Source: Lichenicola sp964248625 (GTDB lineage Bacteria > Pseudomonadota > Alphaproteobacteria > Acetobacterales > Acetobacteraceae). Taken from it: DNA of 64,000 nt. The notes beneath the pieces are model-generated. The model had not been told where the DNA came from. It saw nothing but the letters and a program-made list of their open reading frames with translations, and made no database searches. Positions within the stretch are counted from its first letter, which is position 1. Each line of letters opens with the position of its first letter. Positions 19,008-26,255 of the stretch are shown piece by piece. The DNA lies in assembly GCA_964248625.1 (NCBI GenBank), contig CAXTZG010000006.1, positions 11,369 to 75,368 of the forward strand, read 5' to 3'. A program made the translations under genes and the position numbers.

Positions 19008-19982
19008 TCAATCGATCAGGTCGATCGCCAGCAATTTTTTCGTCGCTGCCATGAACAAGCGCTTCCCATTCGGGCCACCGAAGCACAAGTTGGAGACGAC
19101 CTGCGTCGTTGGGATGAAGCCCAACCGCTCCCGCTCCGCTGACCAGACGTGAACCCCGTCAGCCGCTGAAGTCCAGATCCAGCCGCGGCGGTCGATCGCA
19201 AAGCCATCCGGATAGCCATGATCGGCATGGCAGAAAAAGCGCCGGTTGGAGAGCGTACCCGCTTCAGCGACGTCGAAGGCGATGATCTCGTGCGTGGTGC
19301 CGGTACCGGCATTCGGTATCTCGTCCAACGACAGCGACGTGTCTGAGACATAGAGCACGCGTCCATCTGGTGCGAAGCCAACCCCGTTCGGCTGCTCGAA
19401 GTCGGCCATGCGGCCAAGCTCATCGGTGCTGGGATCGAAGCGGTAGACGCTGCGATGGTCGAGCTCCGGCTCGGCAATGCTGCCCTGGTTCGGCATCAGG
19501 ATGCCGAAGGTCGGGTCGGTGAACCAGACCGTCCCGTCCGGCGCCACCGTTACATCGTTGGGCGAGTTCAGGCGCCTTCCCTCGAAATGGGTGACGATTG
19601 GCTGAGGCTGCTCGCCCGGCATGTCCGATCGGCTGATGCAGCGGCGGCCATGCTCGCAGTGCACGAGCCGGCCCTGGGCATCGATCGCATTGCCATTCAT
19701 GAAGAAGGTACCGTCGAGCGCCGTTTCCACCCGGCCGTCCTCGTGCAGCGACAGCAGGCGTCGGTTTGGCACGTCCGACCAGAACAACACTTCGCGCGTC
19801 GGGTCCCAGACCGGGCCCTCGGCATGCAGCGTCCCCTCATGCAGCACCAGCAGTTTTGCGTCGCTCGGCAGCACCGCGGCCAGGCGGGGATCGTCCACCT
19901 GGACGCCGGGAAAATCCTTCACCGGGCTCGGCGGACCGGGGCGGCGCAGCAGGCGCCCTAGATCGAGTGCATCATTGGGCAT
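19008..19982 (-). CDS. SMP-30/gluconolactonase-family lactonase
   Basis: A 324-residue six-bladed beta-propeller enzyme of the SMP-30/gluconolactonase/LRE family, hydrolysing sugar or other lactones with a divalent metal. Typical blades are seen in HAEGPVWDPTREVLFWSDVP (metal-ligand Glu), RLNSPNDVTVAPDGTVWFTD (Asn/Asp ligands), QPNGVGFAPDGRVLYVSDTS and GYPDGFAIDRRGWIWTS (Asp ligand). The start has AGGAGAG upstream. There is no signal peptide, so it is cytoplasmic. It stands alone, convergent with the phosphatase and divergent from the Mrp operon. Confidence 0.9.
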   Translation of the reverse strand: MPNDALDLGRLLRRPGPPSPVKDFPGVQVDDPRLAAVLPSDAKLLVLHEGTLHAEGPVWDPTREVLFWSDVPNRRLLSLHEDGRVETALDGTFFMNGNAIDAQGRLVHCEHGRRCISRSDMPGEQPQPIVTHFEGRRLNSPNDVTVAPDGTVWFTDPTFGILMPNQGSIAEPELDHRSVYRFDPSTDELGRMADFEQPNGVGFAPDGRVLYVSDTSLSLDEIPNAGTGTTHEIIAFDVAEAGTLSNRRFFCHADHGYPDGFAIDRRGWIWTSAADGVHVWSAERERLGFIPTTQVVSNLCFGGPNGKRLFMAATKKLLAIDLID

Positions 19983-20271
19983 GGCTCTCTCCTGTTATCA
20001 AGTGATTGCCCTCTGGCAGTCGCATTGCCGATAGAATGTCTGTTGCCGGTCCGCGTTCCAATACGGAAGTGTAAAAGCGTACCAGGACCATGTCGCTCCC
20101 GGTGGCATGGATCGGCTGCAAATGTTGATCCTTGCCGGCATCTGGAGGTGGTTCTGACGCAGTCTCGCCGACAGAAACCAGAACCCCGCTTCGTGACGAG
20201 TGTCGTTCTGACAGGAACATCGGTCGGTTCACTGCGTTCGACGGCTTGGACGGGAAGGGCGACAGAAAGAG

Positions 20272-20739
20272 ATGGTGGCTGTAGTCTCCGCTTGGGTCGT
20301 GCTGCTCGGCTTATACATCCTGTTCGCGGGAACCGTCAGCGTCACGGAGTTGATTGCAGGCCTGGTTGCCGTCACGGTGACGGCAGGGCTCCTCGTCGCA
20401 TTGCGTCATGAACCCAGACGTAGCGTGCGTGCACGGCCGCCGGTCCGAATTGTGCTGCACTCAACCCTCGCGGTGTTTGCCGATTCCTGGCACGTCGCAT
20501 GGGTGCTGCTGCGTGCGATCCTCCGACGCCCCGATGGGCAGGCGGGACAGGTGGTGCGCCAACCGTTCCGGCAGGGCGGCGACGACGCGCGCGAGGCCGG
20601 CCGGCGCGGGATAGTGGTGCTGGCGGCGTCGCTGGCCCCGAACGGCTACGTGCTGCACATCCCTAACAAGGAGAACGCGCTGGTGCTGCACCGGCTGGCG
20701 CCGGCCCCGGCTACCGGCGACCGTGAGTGGCCGGCGTGA
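20272..20739 (+). CDS. mnhE: Mrp/Mnh antiporter subunit E
   Basis: A 155-residue membrane protein, the first gene of a seven-gene Na+(K+)/H+ antiporter operon. It has two N-terminal membrane segments (VVLLGLYILFAGTVSVTELI and a following GLVAVTVTAGLLVAL) and a soluble part with VLAASLAPNGYVLHI, the MnhE hallmark (normally S.TPGT in the family, here changed to SLAPNG). MnhE is a small subunit needed for complex assembly. Its stop overlaps the GTG start of mnhF. The upstream AGAAAGAG is a weak ribosome site. Confidence 0.88.
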   Translation: MVAVVSAWVVLLGLYILFAGTVSVTELIAGLVAVTVTAGLLVALRHEPRRSVRARPPVRIVLHSTLAVFADSWHVAWVLLRAILRRPDGQAGQVVRQPFRQGGDDAREAGRRGIVVLAASLAPNGYVLHIPNKENALVLHRLAPAPATGDREWPA

Positions 20740-20987
20740 CGTCCTGGATGCTGGCAACGATCGCGCTGCTGCCGCCGTCCGCTGCCGTGCTGCTTCGCGC
20801 CGGCCGTGGCACGACAGCGCAGCGTCTGGTCGCGGTGCAGCTTGCGACGGCGCTGGGCAGCCTGGTTCTGGCACTCATGAGCTTCGCCTTCGACCAGCCG
20901 AGCTTCATCGATCTGGCGCTGACGCTGACCCTGCTTTCTCTTCCCGGGACGCTGCTGATGACCCTGTTCCTGGAACGCTGGCTGTGA
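20727..20987 (+). CDS. mnhF: Mrp/Mnh antiporter subunit F
   Basis: An 86-residue protein with three predicted membrane helices, the usual size and topology of MnhF/MrpF. It starts with GTG 13 bases before the mnhE stop and ends in a GTGA overlap with mnhG. The motif normally found near helix 2 (family RxxxGPxxxDR) is degenerate here: RAGRGTTAQRL. Assignment rests on position, size and topology more than sequence. Confidence 0.8.
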   Translation: MAGVTSWMLATIALLPPSAAVLLRAGRGTTAQRLVAVQLATALGSLVLALMSFAFDQPSFIDLALTLTLLSLPGTLLMTLFLERWL

Positions 20988-21334
20988 CGAAGGCGGTGAT
21001 CGAGGCGCTGCTGGCGCTGGTCGTTCTGGCGGCGTGGCTGGGAACCGCAGGGTTCCTGCGCCTGCGCACCGCGTTGGACCGCGTGCACTGCGTAGCCTTC
21101 ACCTACGCGACGGCCGGGGTCGCCTTGACCGTGGCCGCCTTCCTGTCCGACGGAGCGTCGGACCGCGCGCTCAAGATCGCGCTGCTGACGGTGATCGGAC
21201 TGGTGGCAGGTAGCGCGATGTCGCATGCCATCGGGCGCGCCCTTCTGCTGCGCGGCAATGCGCCGGAGGCCGAGGCGGCGGCCGGGATCGTGCCCGGCCG
21301 GGATTTGACCGACCGGGACCCGACCCGCGGATGA
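20984..21334 (+). CDS. mnhG: Mrp/Mnh antiporter subunit G
   Basis: A 116-residue, three-helix protein with the MnhG signature GTAGFLRLRTALDRVHCVAF (family: G..GllRlPD.y.RlHA). The GTG start overlaps the mnhF stop (GTGA) and the stop overlaps the next ATG (ATGA), so translation is coupled. The C-terminal ~25 residues are polar (EAEAAAGIVPGRDLTDRDPT). Confidence 0.85.
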   Translation: MTKAVIEALLALVVLAAWLGTAGFLRLRTALDRVHCVAFTYATAGVALTVAAFLSDGASDRALKIALLTVIGLVAGSAMSHAIGRALLLRGNAPEAEAAAGIVPGRDLTDRDPTRG

Positions 21335-21594
21335 GCGCTTTGATCGCGATCCTGCTGCTGCTGGTCGCGGCCACCGGAACCGCTGTGGCGTTATCTCGCG
21401 TGCCGCGCCGCCAGGTGATGGCGATGGCGGCCAACGGCACCGCGTTGTCCCTGCTGTTCATGGCGATGCAGGCGCCGGATGTGGCCTTTGCCGAGATCGC
21501 CGTCGGCGCGGCGGCCGTGCCGCTGCTGTTCCTGGTGGTGCTGGCCAGCGTCCGAGCCGACAAAGCCTCATCGGACGCAAAGGATGAAGCATGA
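21331..21594 (+). CDS. DUF4040/MbhD-like subunit
   Basis: An 87-residue three-helix membrane protein. MQAPDVAFAEIAVGAAAVPL is the conserved DUF4040 core, which corresponds to the piece of MrpA C-terminal to its antiporter domain (MbhD in membrane-bound hydrogenases). It is encoded here as a separate gene joined by ATGA overlaps on both sides. Together with the next gene it replaces the C-terminal part of MrpA. Confidence 0.85.
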   Translation: MSALIAILLLLVAATGTAVALSRVPRRQVMAMAANGTALSLLFMAMQAPDVAFAEIAVGAAAVPLLFLVVLASVRADKASSDAKDEA

Positions 21595-22364
21595 GCCCGC
21601 GCGTCCGGCTGGTGCTGTTCGGGCTGGCTATGGCTTGCCTGTTGCCGATGGCGGCGCACGTGATCTGGTACATGCCGACATTCGGTGCACATCCGCTGCC
21701 TTATGGCGACGCGATCAACGCCGCCGGCGTGGCCGAGCGGCACGTCACCAACATGGTGAGTGCTGTCAATTTCGATTATCGCGGCTTCGACACGCTGGGC
21801 GAGGAATCGATGCTGCTTGGAGCGGTCACCGGCACCGCGATGCTGCTGCGCGGCACCCGCGGCGAGCGCAGCGACGTGCCGCAGCGAGTGCGCGGGCGGC
21901 AGATCCTGCCGCGCAGCGATGCCCTGGTGCTGATCGGTCGGCTGGCGACTGGCCTCACCGTGCTGTTCGGGCTCTACGTGGTGCTGCACGCGATGACCAC
22001 GCCAGGTGGCGGCTTCCAGGGCGGGGTGATCGTGGCATCCGGCCTGCTGCTGATATTCCTGGGCGAAGGCTATCGCGTTTGGCGCGGCATTGCGCGCACC
22101 GAGCTGCTCGATACCCTGGAAGGCAGCGGCGCTGCGCTCTACGGGTTTGCCGGCTTCGCCGGTCTGGTGATGGGCCTGCCGTTCCTGAGCAACATATTGC
22201 CGTTTGGCCAAGCAAAGGACCTGTTCTCCGGCGGCCTGATGCTGGTGGAGAATCTCGGCGTCGGCTGTGCGGTGGCGGGTGGATTTGCAGTTCTGTTCGT
22301 GGAGTTCCTCGAGGAGACCCGTCTGGAGGCGCCTGGCGACGACGATCAGGAGGAGAACGCGTGA
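21591..22364 (+). CDS. mnhB: MbhE-MnhB fusion subunit
   Basis: A 257-residue membrane protein made of two parts. Residues ~1-95 match the MrpA C-terminal tail/MbhE (AVNFDYRGFDTLGEES). From ~110 onwards it is MnhB: GRLATGLTVLFGLYVVLHAM, TTPGGGFQGGVIVASGLLLI and the final GVGCAVAGGFAVLFVEFLEE. Start and stop are coupled to neighbours by ATGA and a close GTG. In classical Mrp operons the first part belongs to MrpA. Confidence 0.87.
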   Translation: MSPRVRLVLFGLAMACLLPMAAHVIWYMPTFGAHPLPYGDAINAAGVAERHVTNMVSAVNFDYRGFDTLGEESMLLGAVTGTAMLLRGTRGERSDVPQRVRGRQILPRSDALVLIGRLATGLTVLFGLYVVLHAMTTPGGGFQGGVIVASGLLLIFLGEGYRVWRGIARTELLDTLEGSGAALYGFAGFAGLVMGLPFLSNILPFGQAKDLFSGGLMLVENLGVGCAVAGGFAVLFVEFLEETRLEAPGDDDQEENA

Positions 22365-22708
22365 TCCTGTCCTTTCTGCCCTGGGCGGTGAGCGCCTGGC
22401 TCCTCGGCATCGGGCTCTATGCCATCGTCACCAGCCGGCACTACGTGCACCTGATCGCTTGCCTGTCGGTGGTGCAGTCCTCGACCTACGTGCTGCTGCT
22501 GGCGGCTGGCTACCGAACCGGCGCACCAGCGCCGATCTTCTACAGCCACAAGCCTGAAGCGGCGGTGGATCCGGTGCTGCAGGCGCTGGTGCTGACCGAT
22601 GTGGTGATCGGCGCCACTGTCACCGCGCTGCTGCTCGCCCTGGTGCTGCAGCTGCACAAGCGGCGCGGCACGCTCGACCCGGAACAGCTGCGGCCGATGC
22701 AGCCGTGA
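22361..22708 (+). CDS. mnhC: Mrp/Mnh antiporter subunit C
   Basis: A 115-residue, three-helix NuoK homologue. It starts with GTG at 22361 after AGGAG and overlaps mnhB by four bases. DPVLQALVLTDVVIGATVTA is the strongly conserved MnhC/NuoK segment with the membrane-embedded acidic residue replaced by Asp/Thr as in Mnh proteins. Its stop overlaps the GTG of mnhD. Confidence 0.88.
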   Translation: MILSFLPWAVSAWLLGIGLYAIVTSRHYVHLIACLSVVQSSTYVLLLAAGYRTGAPAPIFYSHKPEAAVDPVLQALVLTDVVIGATVTALLLALVLQLHKRRGTLDPEQLRPMQP

Positions 22709-24495
22709 GCCTGGCCCTGCTGGCGCCGGTACCGGTTGCGGCGCCGCTGGTGGTGGCGGCATTGCTGCTCGCCATCGGCACGCGACTTCCGGCGCGTTGG
22801 CCCAACGTGATTGCGCTGCTGACTACCCTCGGCGCGGGTGGGCTGTGCGCGGTGCTGGCGGCGCATAGCGCGCAGGCGCCGATCGTGTCCTGGCTCGGCG
22901 GCTGGACGCCGCGGCAGGGGCTGGCGATCGGCATCGGCTTCGTGGTGCTGCCGGCTGGCGGCTGGATTGCGGCTTTCGTGGCTTTGCTGTTCGCGCTGAC
23001 CCTGGTGTTCGCATGGGGCTACTTCGACTCGTTGCACGCGCACTTCCAGGTGCTGATGCTGCTGTTCATGGCGGGCATGATCGGCTTCTGCCTGACCCAC
23101 GACCTGTTCAACCTGTTTGTCTGGTTCGAGTTGATGAGCGTGTCGGCCTTCGCGCTGACCGCCTATGCGCTGCGCACCGACGCGCTGGAGGGCGCGCTCA
23201 ACTTCACCGTCGTCAACACCATCGGCGCCTATCTGATCCTGGGCGGAATCGGGCTGCTCTACTGCCGGATCGGCGCGCTGGACTTTTCTGCCCTTGCGCG
23301 TGGGGTGGCGGCGGCGCCGAACGATCCGGTTGTGCTGGCTGCCTTCGTGTTGCTGGCAACCGGCCTGCTGGTGAAAGGCGCGCAGGTTCCATTCCATTTC
23401 TGGCTCGCCGATGCTCATTCCGTGGCGCCGAGCCCGGTCTCGGTGATCTTCTCGGGCGCCATGGTATCGATCGGGCTGTACGGCGTCGCCGTGCTGGCCT
23501 GGGAGGTGTTCGCTGCTTCAGTACCGGTCAGGACGCTGATTCACTCGACGCTACTCGATCTAGGCGCGGCAAGCGCCGCACTGGGCGGTGTGATGGCGCT
23601 GATCCAGCGCCACATCAAACGGCTGCTGGCCTTTTCCACCATCTCCCATGCCGGCATCCTGCTGGTCGGGCTGGCGCTGCTGGACCAGGATGGCACCGCC
23701 GGGATGCTGGTCTATCTTATCGGACACGGATTGGTGAAGGGTGCGCTGTTCATGGTCGCAGGCATCCTGCTGGCCACGCTGGGCGGCATTGATGAGATCG
23801 GCCTGCGCGGACAGGGGCGGCGGATCTGGCCGGCCGGACTGCTGATGGGTTTCGGTGGCCTGCTTCTGGCTGGTCTCCCGGTGGGGATCATGGATACCGG
23901 ACTGGAGCGGATCACACTGGCGTTGCGGCATCAGCATGTAATATTTCCAGAAATGGCGATAGTCGTTGGCATAGTCTGCACCGGTGCCGCAGTGCTGCGC
24001 GTCACCGGCCGGGTGTTTCTGGGCCTGGGGCCGGTTCCCGGGGAAGAGGACCGCTCGCCAAGCGATGATGAACGTGAACGCGCCGATCGCCCGTTCTGGC
24101 TGATGCTGCTGCCAATCGGGCTCCTGATAGGACTGTCGCTGATCAGTGGTCATGACGCCGATCGGATTGCCTGGCGCGCTGCCAATGCGCTGATGTGGCC
24201 AGATGGCGATGCCATCCTCGGCCTCGCACCTGCGTCCGTTCTGGCACCAGCGCCCTGGGTGCGCACACCAGGATCTTGGCTGCCCTGGCTGCTGACTATT
24301 GTCGCCTGTCTGCTGGCTGTTCTGGAACTGAATTGGCACCATCTGCCACGCCGGCTGATAGGCTGGTATGAACAGCTTCTTGGGCCGCCGCTGCAGGGGC
24401 TACGCCGACTACAGAGTGGCCTGGTAGGCGACTACGTGACGTGGCTGACCGTTGGTCTGGCATTGCTTGGACTGTTGACTGTCCTTGAGACGTGA
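22705..24495 (+). CDS. mnhD: Mrp/Mnh antiporter subunit D
   Basis: A 596-residue proton-pumping antiporter-like subunit with about 14 membrane helices, homologous to NuoN/NuoM. Conserved features are HDLFNLFVWFELMSVSAFAL (helix-5 Glu), LLVKGAQVPFHFWLADAHSV (key Lys) and RHIKRLLAFSTISHAGILLV (helix-8 Lys/His). It starts with GTG overlapping mnhC. It is the only large antiporter-like subunit of this operon, since MrpA is not encoded, so ion transport would depend on it. The last helix is followed by a short tail. Confidence 0.92.
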   Translation: MSLALLAPVPVAAPLVVAALLLAIGTRLPARWPNVIALLTTLGAGGLCAVLAAHSAQAPIVSWLGGWTPRQGLAIGIGFVVLPAGGWIAAFVALLFALTLVFAWGYFDSLHAHFQVLMLLFMAGMIGFCLTHDLFNLFVWFELMSVSAFALTAYALRTDALEGALNFTVVNTIGAYLILGGIGLLYCRIGALDFSALARGVAAAPNDPVVLAAFVLLATGLLVKGAQVPFHFWLADAHSVAPSPVSVIFSGAMVSIGLYGVAVLAWEVFAASVPVRTLIHSTLLDLGAASAALGGVMALIQRHIKRLLAFSTISHAGILLVGLALLDQDGTAGMLVYLIGHGLVKGALFMVAGILLATLGGIDEIGLRGQGRRIWPAGLLMGFGGLLLAGLPVGIMDTGLERITLALRHQHVIFPEMAIVVGIVCTGAAVLRVTGRVFLGLGPVPGEEDRSPSDDERERADRPFWLMLLPIGLLIGLSLISGHDADRIAWRAANALMWPDGDAILGLAPASVLAPAPWVRTPGSWLPWLLTIVACLLAVLELNWHHLPRRLIGWYEQLLGPPLQGLRRLQSGLVGDYVTWLTVGLALLGLLTVLET

Positions 24496-24570
24496 CTTTG
24501 CACCATCGATAATTGACTGTTTGCTTACTGTGTAAAAGATGCGAAGCGGACAAAACGCTTGCGGACGTAC

Positions 24571-24680
24571 CTAGGCTCAGGACACATTAACTTTCTTGCA
24601 GAGCTGATCTCATGCCCGGTCGCGATCCCGAAGTGCCACCGGCGTTGCCATGACAACCTCTGACCTGTTCATTGAGTCGA
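24571..24680 (+). mobile_element. IS5-family left-end remnant
   Basis: The stretch from CTAGGCTCAGGACACATT through AGAGCTGATCTC copies the left end of the IS5/IS427-like element at 54621-54660. It runs on to a decayed transposase start (ATGACAACCTCTGACCTG, compared with GTGAGTGACCTGATC at 54694). The rest of the element is absent. Confidence 0.6.
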
Positions 24681-24696
24681 TCACGTCCGTCACCTG

Positions 24697-24714
24697 TTAG
24701 GAATTCTATCCTAA
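24697..24714. promoter_or_regulatory. Palindrome TTAGGA-N6-TCCTAA
   Basis: An 18-base element with perfect 6-bp arms, 83 bases before the amidohydrolase start, in locally AT-richer DNA. A TATAAG at 24735-24740 could be a -10 box, placing the palindrome over the -35 region, as for a repressor site. No regulator gene is next to it. Confidence 0.45.
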
Positions 24715-24797
24715 TCGGTGCAGTCGGGATCTGGTATAAGTGATGAGGCGTGGGCGGCTATGGTCCAGAAGTCGGTGTCACCTTCAGGAGCCAACAG

Positions 24798-25826
24798 ATG
24801 AAAATCATCGCCATCGAGGAACACACGTTTGATCCTGGCATCGAACAGGCGACTCAGGCCGTTCGGGCGCAACAGGCCGCATACATGGCTGACCTGAACA
24901 CCGGCACTGAAGGCGAGCCGCCACCCTCACAGAACCGTCCTTATATGCTTTCGGGTCGTGAGTTCATGCCGAAAATAATCGATGTGGGCGCCGGACGCTT
25001 GGCGGACATGGATGCACATGGCATCGACATGCAGGTGCTGTCATACAGCAGCACGCCCCAACTTGCCCCAGTCGATCAGGAGGTGGACCTCGTGAAGGCT
25101 GCAAACGACAAGCTTGCCGAAGCCGTGCGGACACATCCCACACGGTTCGCCGGTTTTGCGACCCTGCCTTGGCAGGATCCGCAGGCTGCCGCCTCCGAAC
25201 TGAAAAGGGCAGTCCTCGATCTTGGCTTCAAGGGAACGCTGCTCATTGGCCGGCCGGGAGGGACCTTCCTTGACGATGAGCGATATGAGCCCGTCCTGGC
25301 GGCGCTGAACGAGCTGAAGGTACCTCTTTATGTTCACCCGGGGCCGCCTTTGCCGCAGGTCCAGAAGCCCTATTATGCTGGACTGGCGAAAGGCGTGACC
25401 GCGCGGTTGTCGCTGTTCGGCTGGGGCTGGCACGCCGAGGCCGGGATTCAGGTCATACGCATGATGCTGTCCGGGATCTTCGACAAGTTTCCCGATCTGC
25501 GCATCATCAGCGGTCATTGGGGAGAAATGGTTCCGTTCTATCTTCAGCGGATGGATGATGCGATGTCACGCAACATCACCGGATTGTCCCGCACCATTAC
25601 GGAAACCTATCTTTCCCATGTTTTCGTAACGCCGAGCGGCATGCTCAACCTGCCGCACTTCAAGTTCATTCACGAGGTTCTGGGTGCGGATCGTATCCTC
25701 TACTCGGTCGATTATCCTTATCTCTCCAACACCGGCGCACGTGACTTTCTGGAGCAGCTCCCGGTCAGCCAGCAGGACAAGGAGAAGATCGCGCACCGCA
25801 ATGTTGAAAAGCTGTTGTCCCTGTGA
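24798..25826 (+). CDS. Amidohydrolase family 2 (ACMSD/decarboxylase-like)
   Basis: A 342-residue TIM-barrel metalloenzyme of the amidohydrolase-2 family, which includes gamma-resorcylate and 5-carboxyvanillate decarboxylases and ACMSD. Metal-site motifs are IEEHTF (Glu-x-His at residues 7-9 in place of His-x-His), YVHPGPPLP, ISGHWGEMVPFYLQRMD and the late SVDYPY Asp. Length fits the decarboxylase-like branch. I chose the ATG at 24798 with AGGAG eight bases upstream. Substrate is likely an aromatic acid or lactone; this is family-level inference. It stands alone, with a candidate operator upstream. Confidence 0.85.
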   Translation: MKIIAIEEHTFDPGIEQATQAVRAQQAAYMADLNTGTEGEPPPSQNRPYMLSGREFMPKIIDVGAGRLADMDAHGIDMQVLSYSSTPQLAPVDQEVDLVKAANDKLAEAVRTHPTRFAGFATLPWQDPQAAASELKRAVLDLGFKGTLLIGRPGGTFLDDERYEPVLAALNELKVPLYVHPGPPLPQVQKPYYAGLAKGVTARLSLFGWGWHAEAGIQVIRMMLSGIFDKFPDLRIISGHWGEMVPFYLQRMDDAMSRNITGLSRTITETYLSHVFVTPSGMLNLPHFKFIHEVLGADRILYSVDYPYLSNTGARDFLEQLPVSQQDKEKIAHRNVEKLLSL

Positions 25827-26084
25827 CGGGCCGTTTACCGGTGAACAGGAACAAGAAACGGAGCTGAAAGACCACTCGCCAAATAAACTATGTATGGATA
25901 TTTCCAACCTTCTGTGCCGCCAAGCGGATCGCTTCATGAGGAAGTCCGGTTTCTGCTTTGATGTCCGATGTCTTCCGATCGGTCATCGAGCCGGATCCGT
26001 TTGCACGGGTTGAGGCGCCACCGGCGCCTGATACCAGATCTCGATAGCGCTGATTTACGGCAGGATTTTCAGGAGGTGGCGGAC

Positions 26085-26255
26085 GTGATCAACCCAATGA
26101 ACGGGTCGGAGGTCGTCATGGCAGCGCCGCGGGCACTTTTGGAAAGACTACGATGCATCGAGGCTGCGCAGCTTGGCTTGAAGATTATGCCGCGCAAACG
26201 CGCCGACCTTTTAAAGGTCTGCTTCCTGCAGGTAGCAGGTATATATCTCTATTGA
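26085..26255 (+). CDS. Small hypothetical protein
   Basis: A 56-codon frame starting with GTG and preceded by an almost ideal AGGAGG six to seven bases upstream. It encodes a basic, Leu-rich peptide with APRALLERLRCIEAAQLGLK and no recognisable domain. Its stop overlaps by a few bases the end of the convergent molybdoenzyme gene. Only the ribosome site supports it; it may be chance. Confidence 0.3.
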   Translation: MINPMNGSEVVMAAPRALLERLRCIEAAQLGLKIMPRKRADLLKVCFLQVAGIYLY

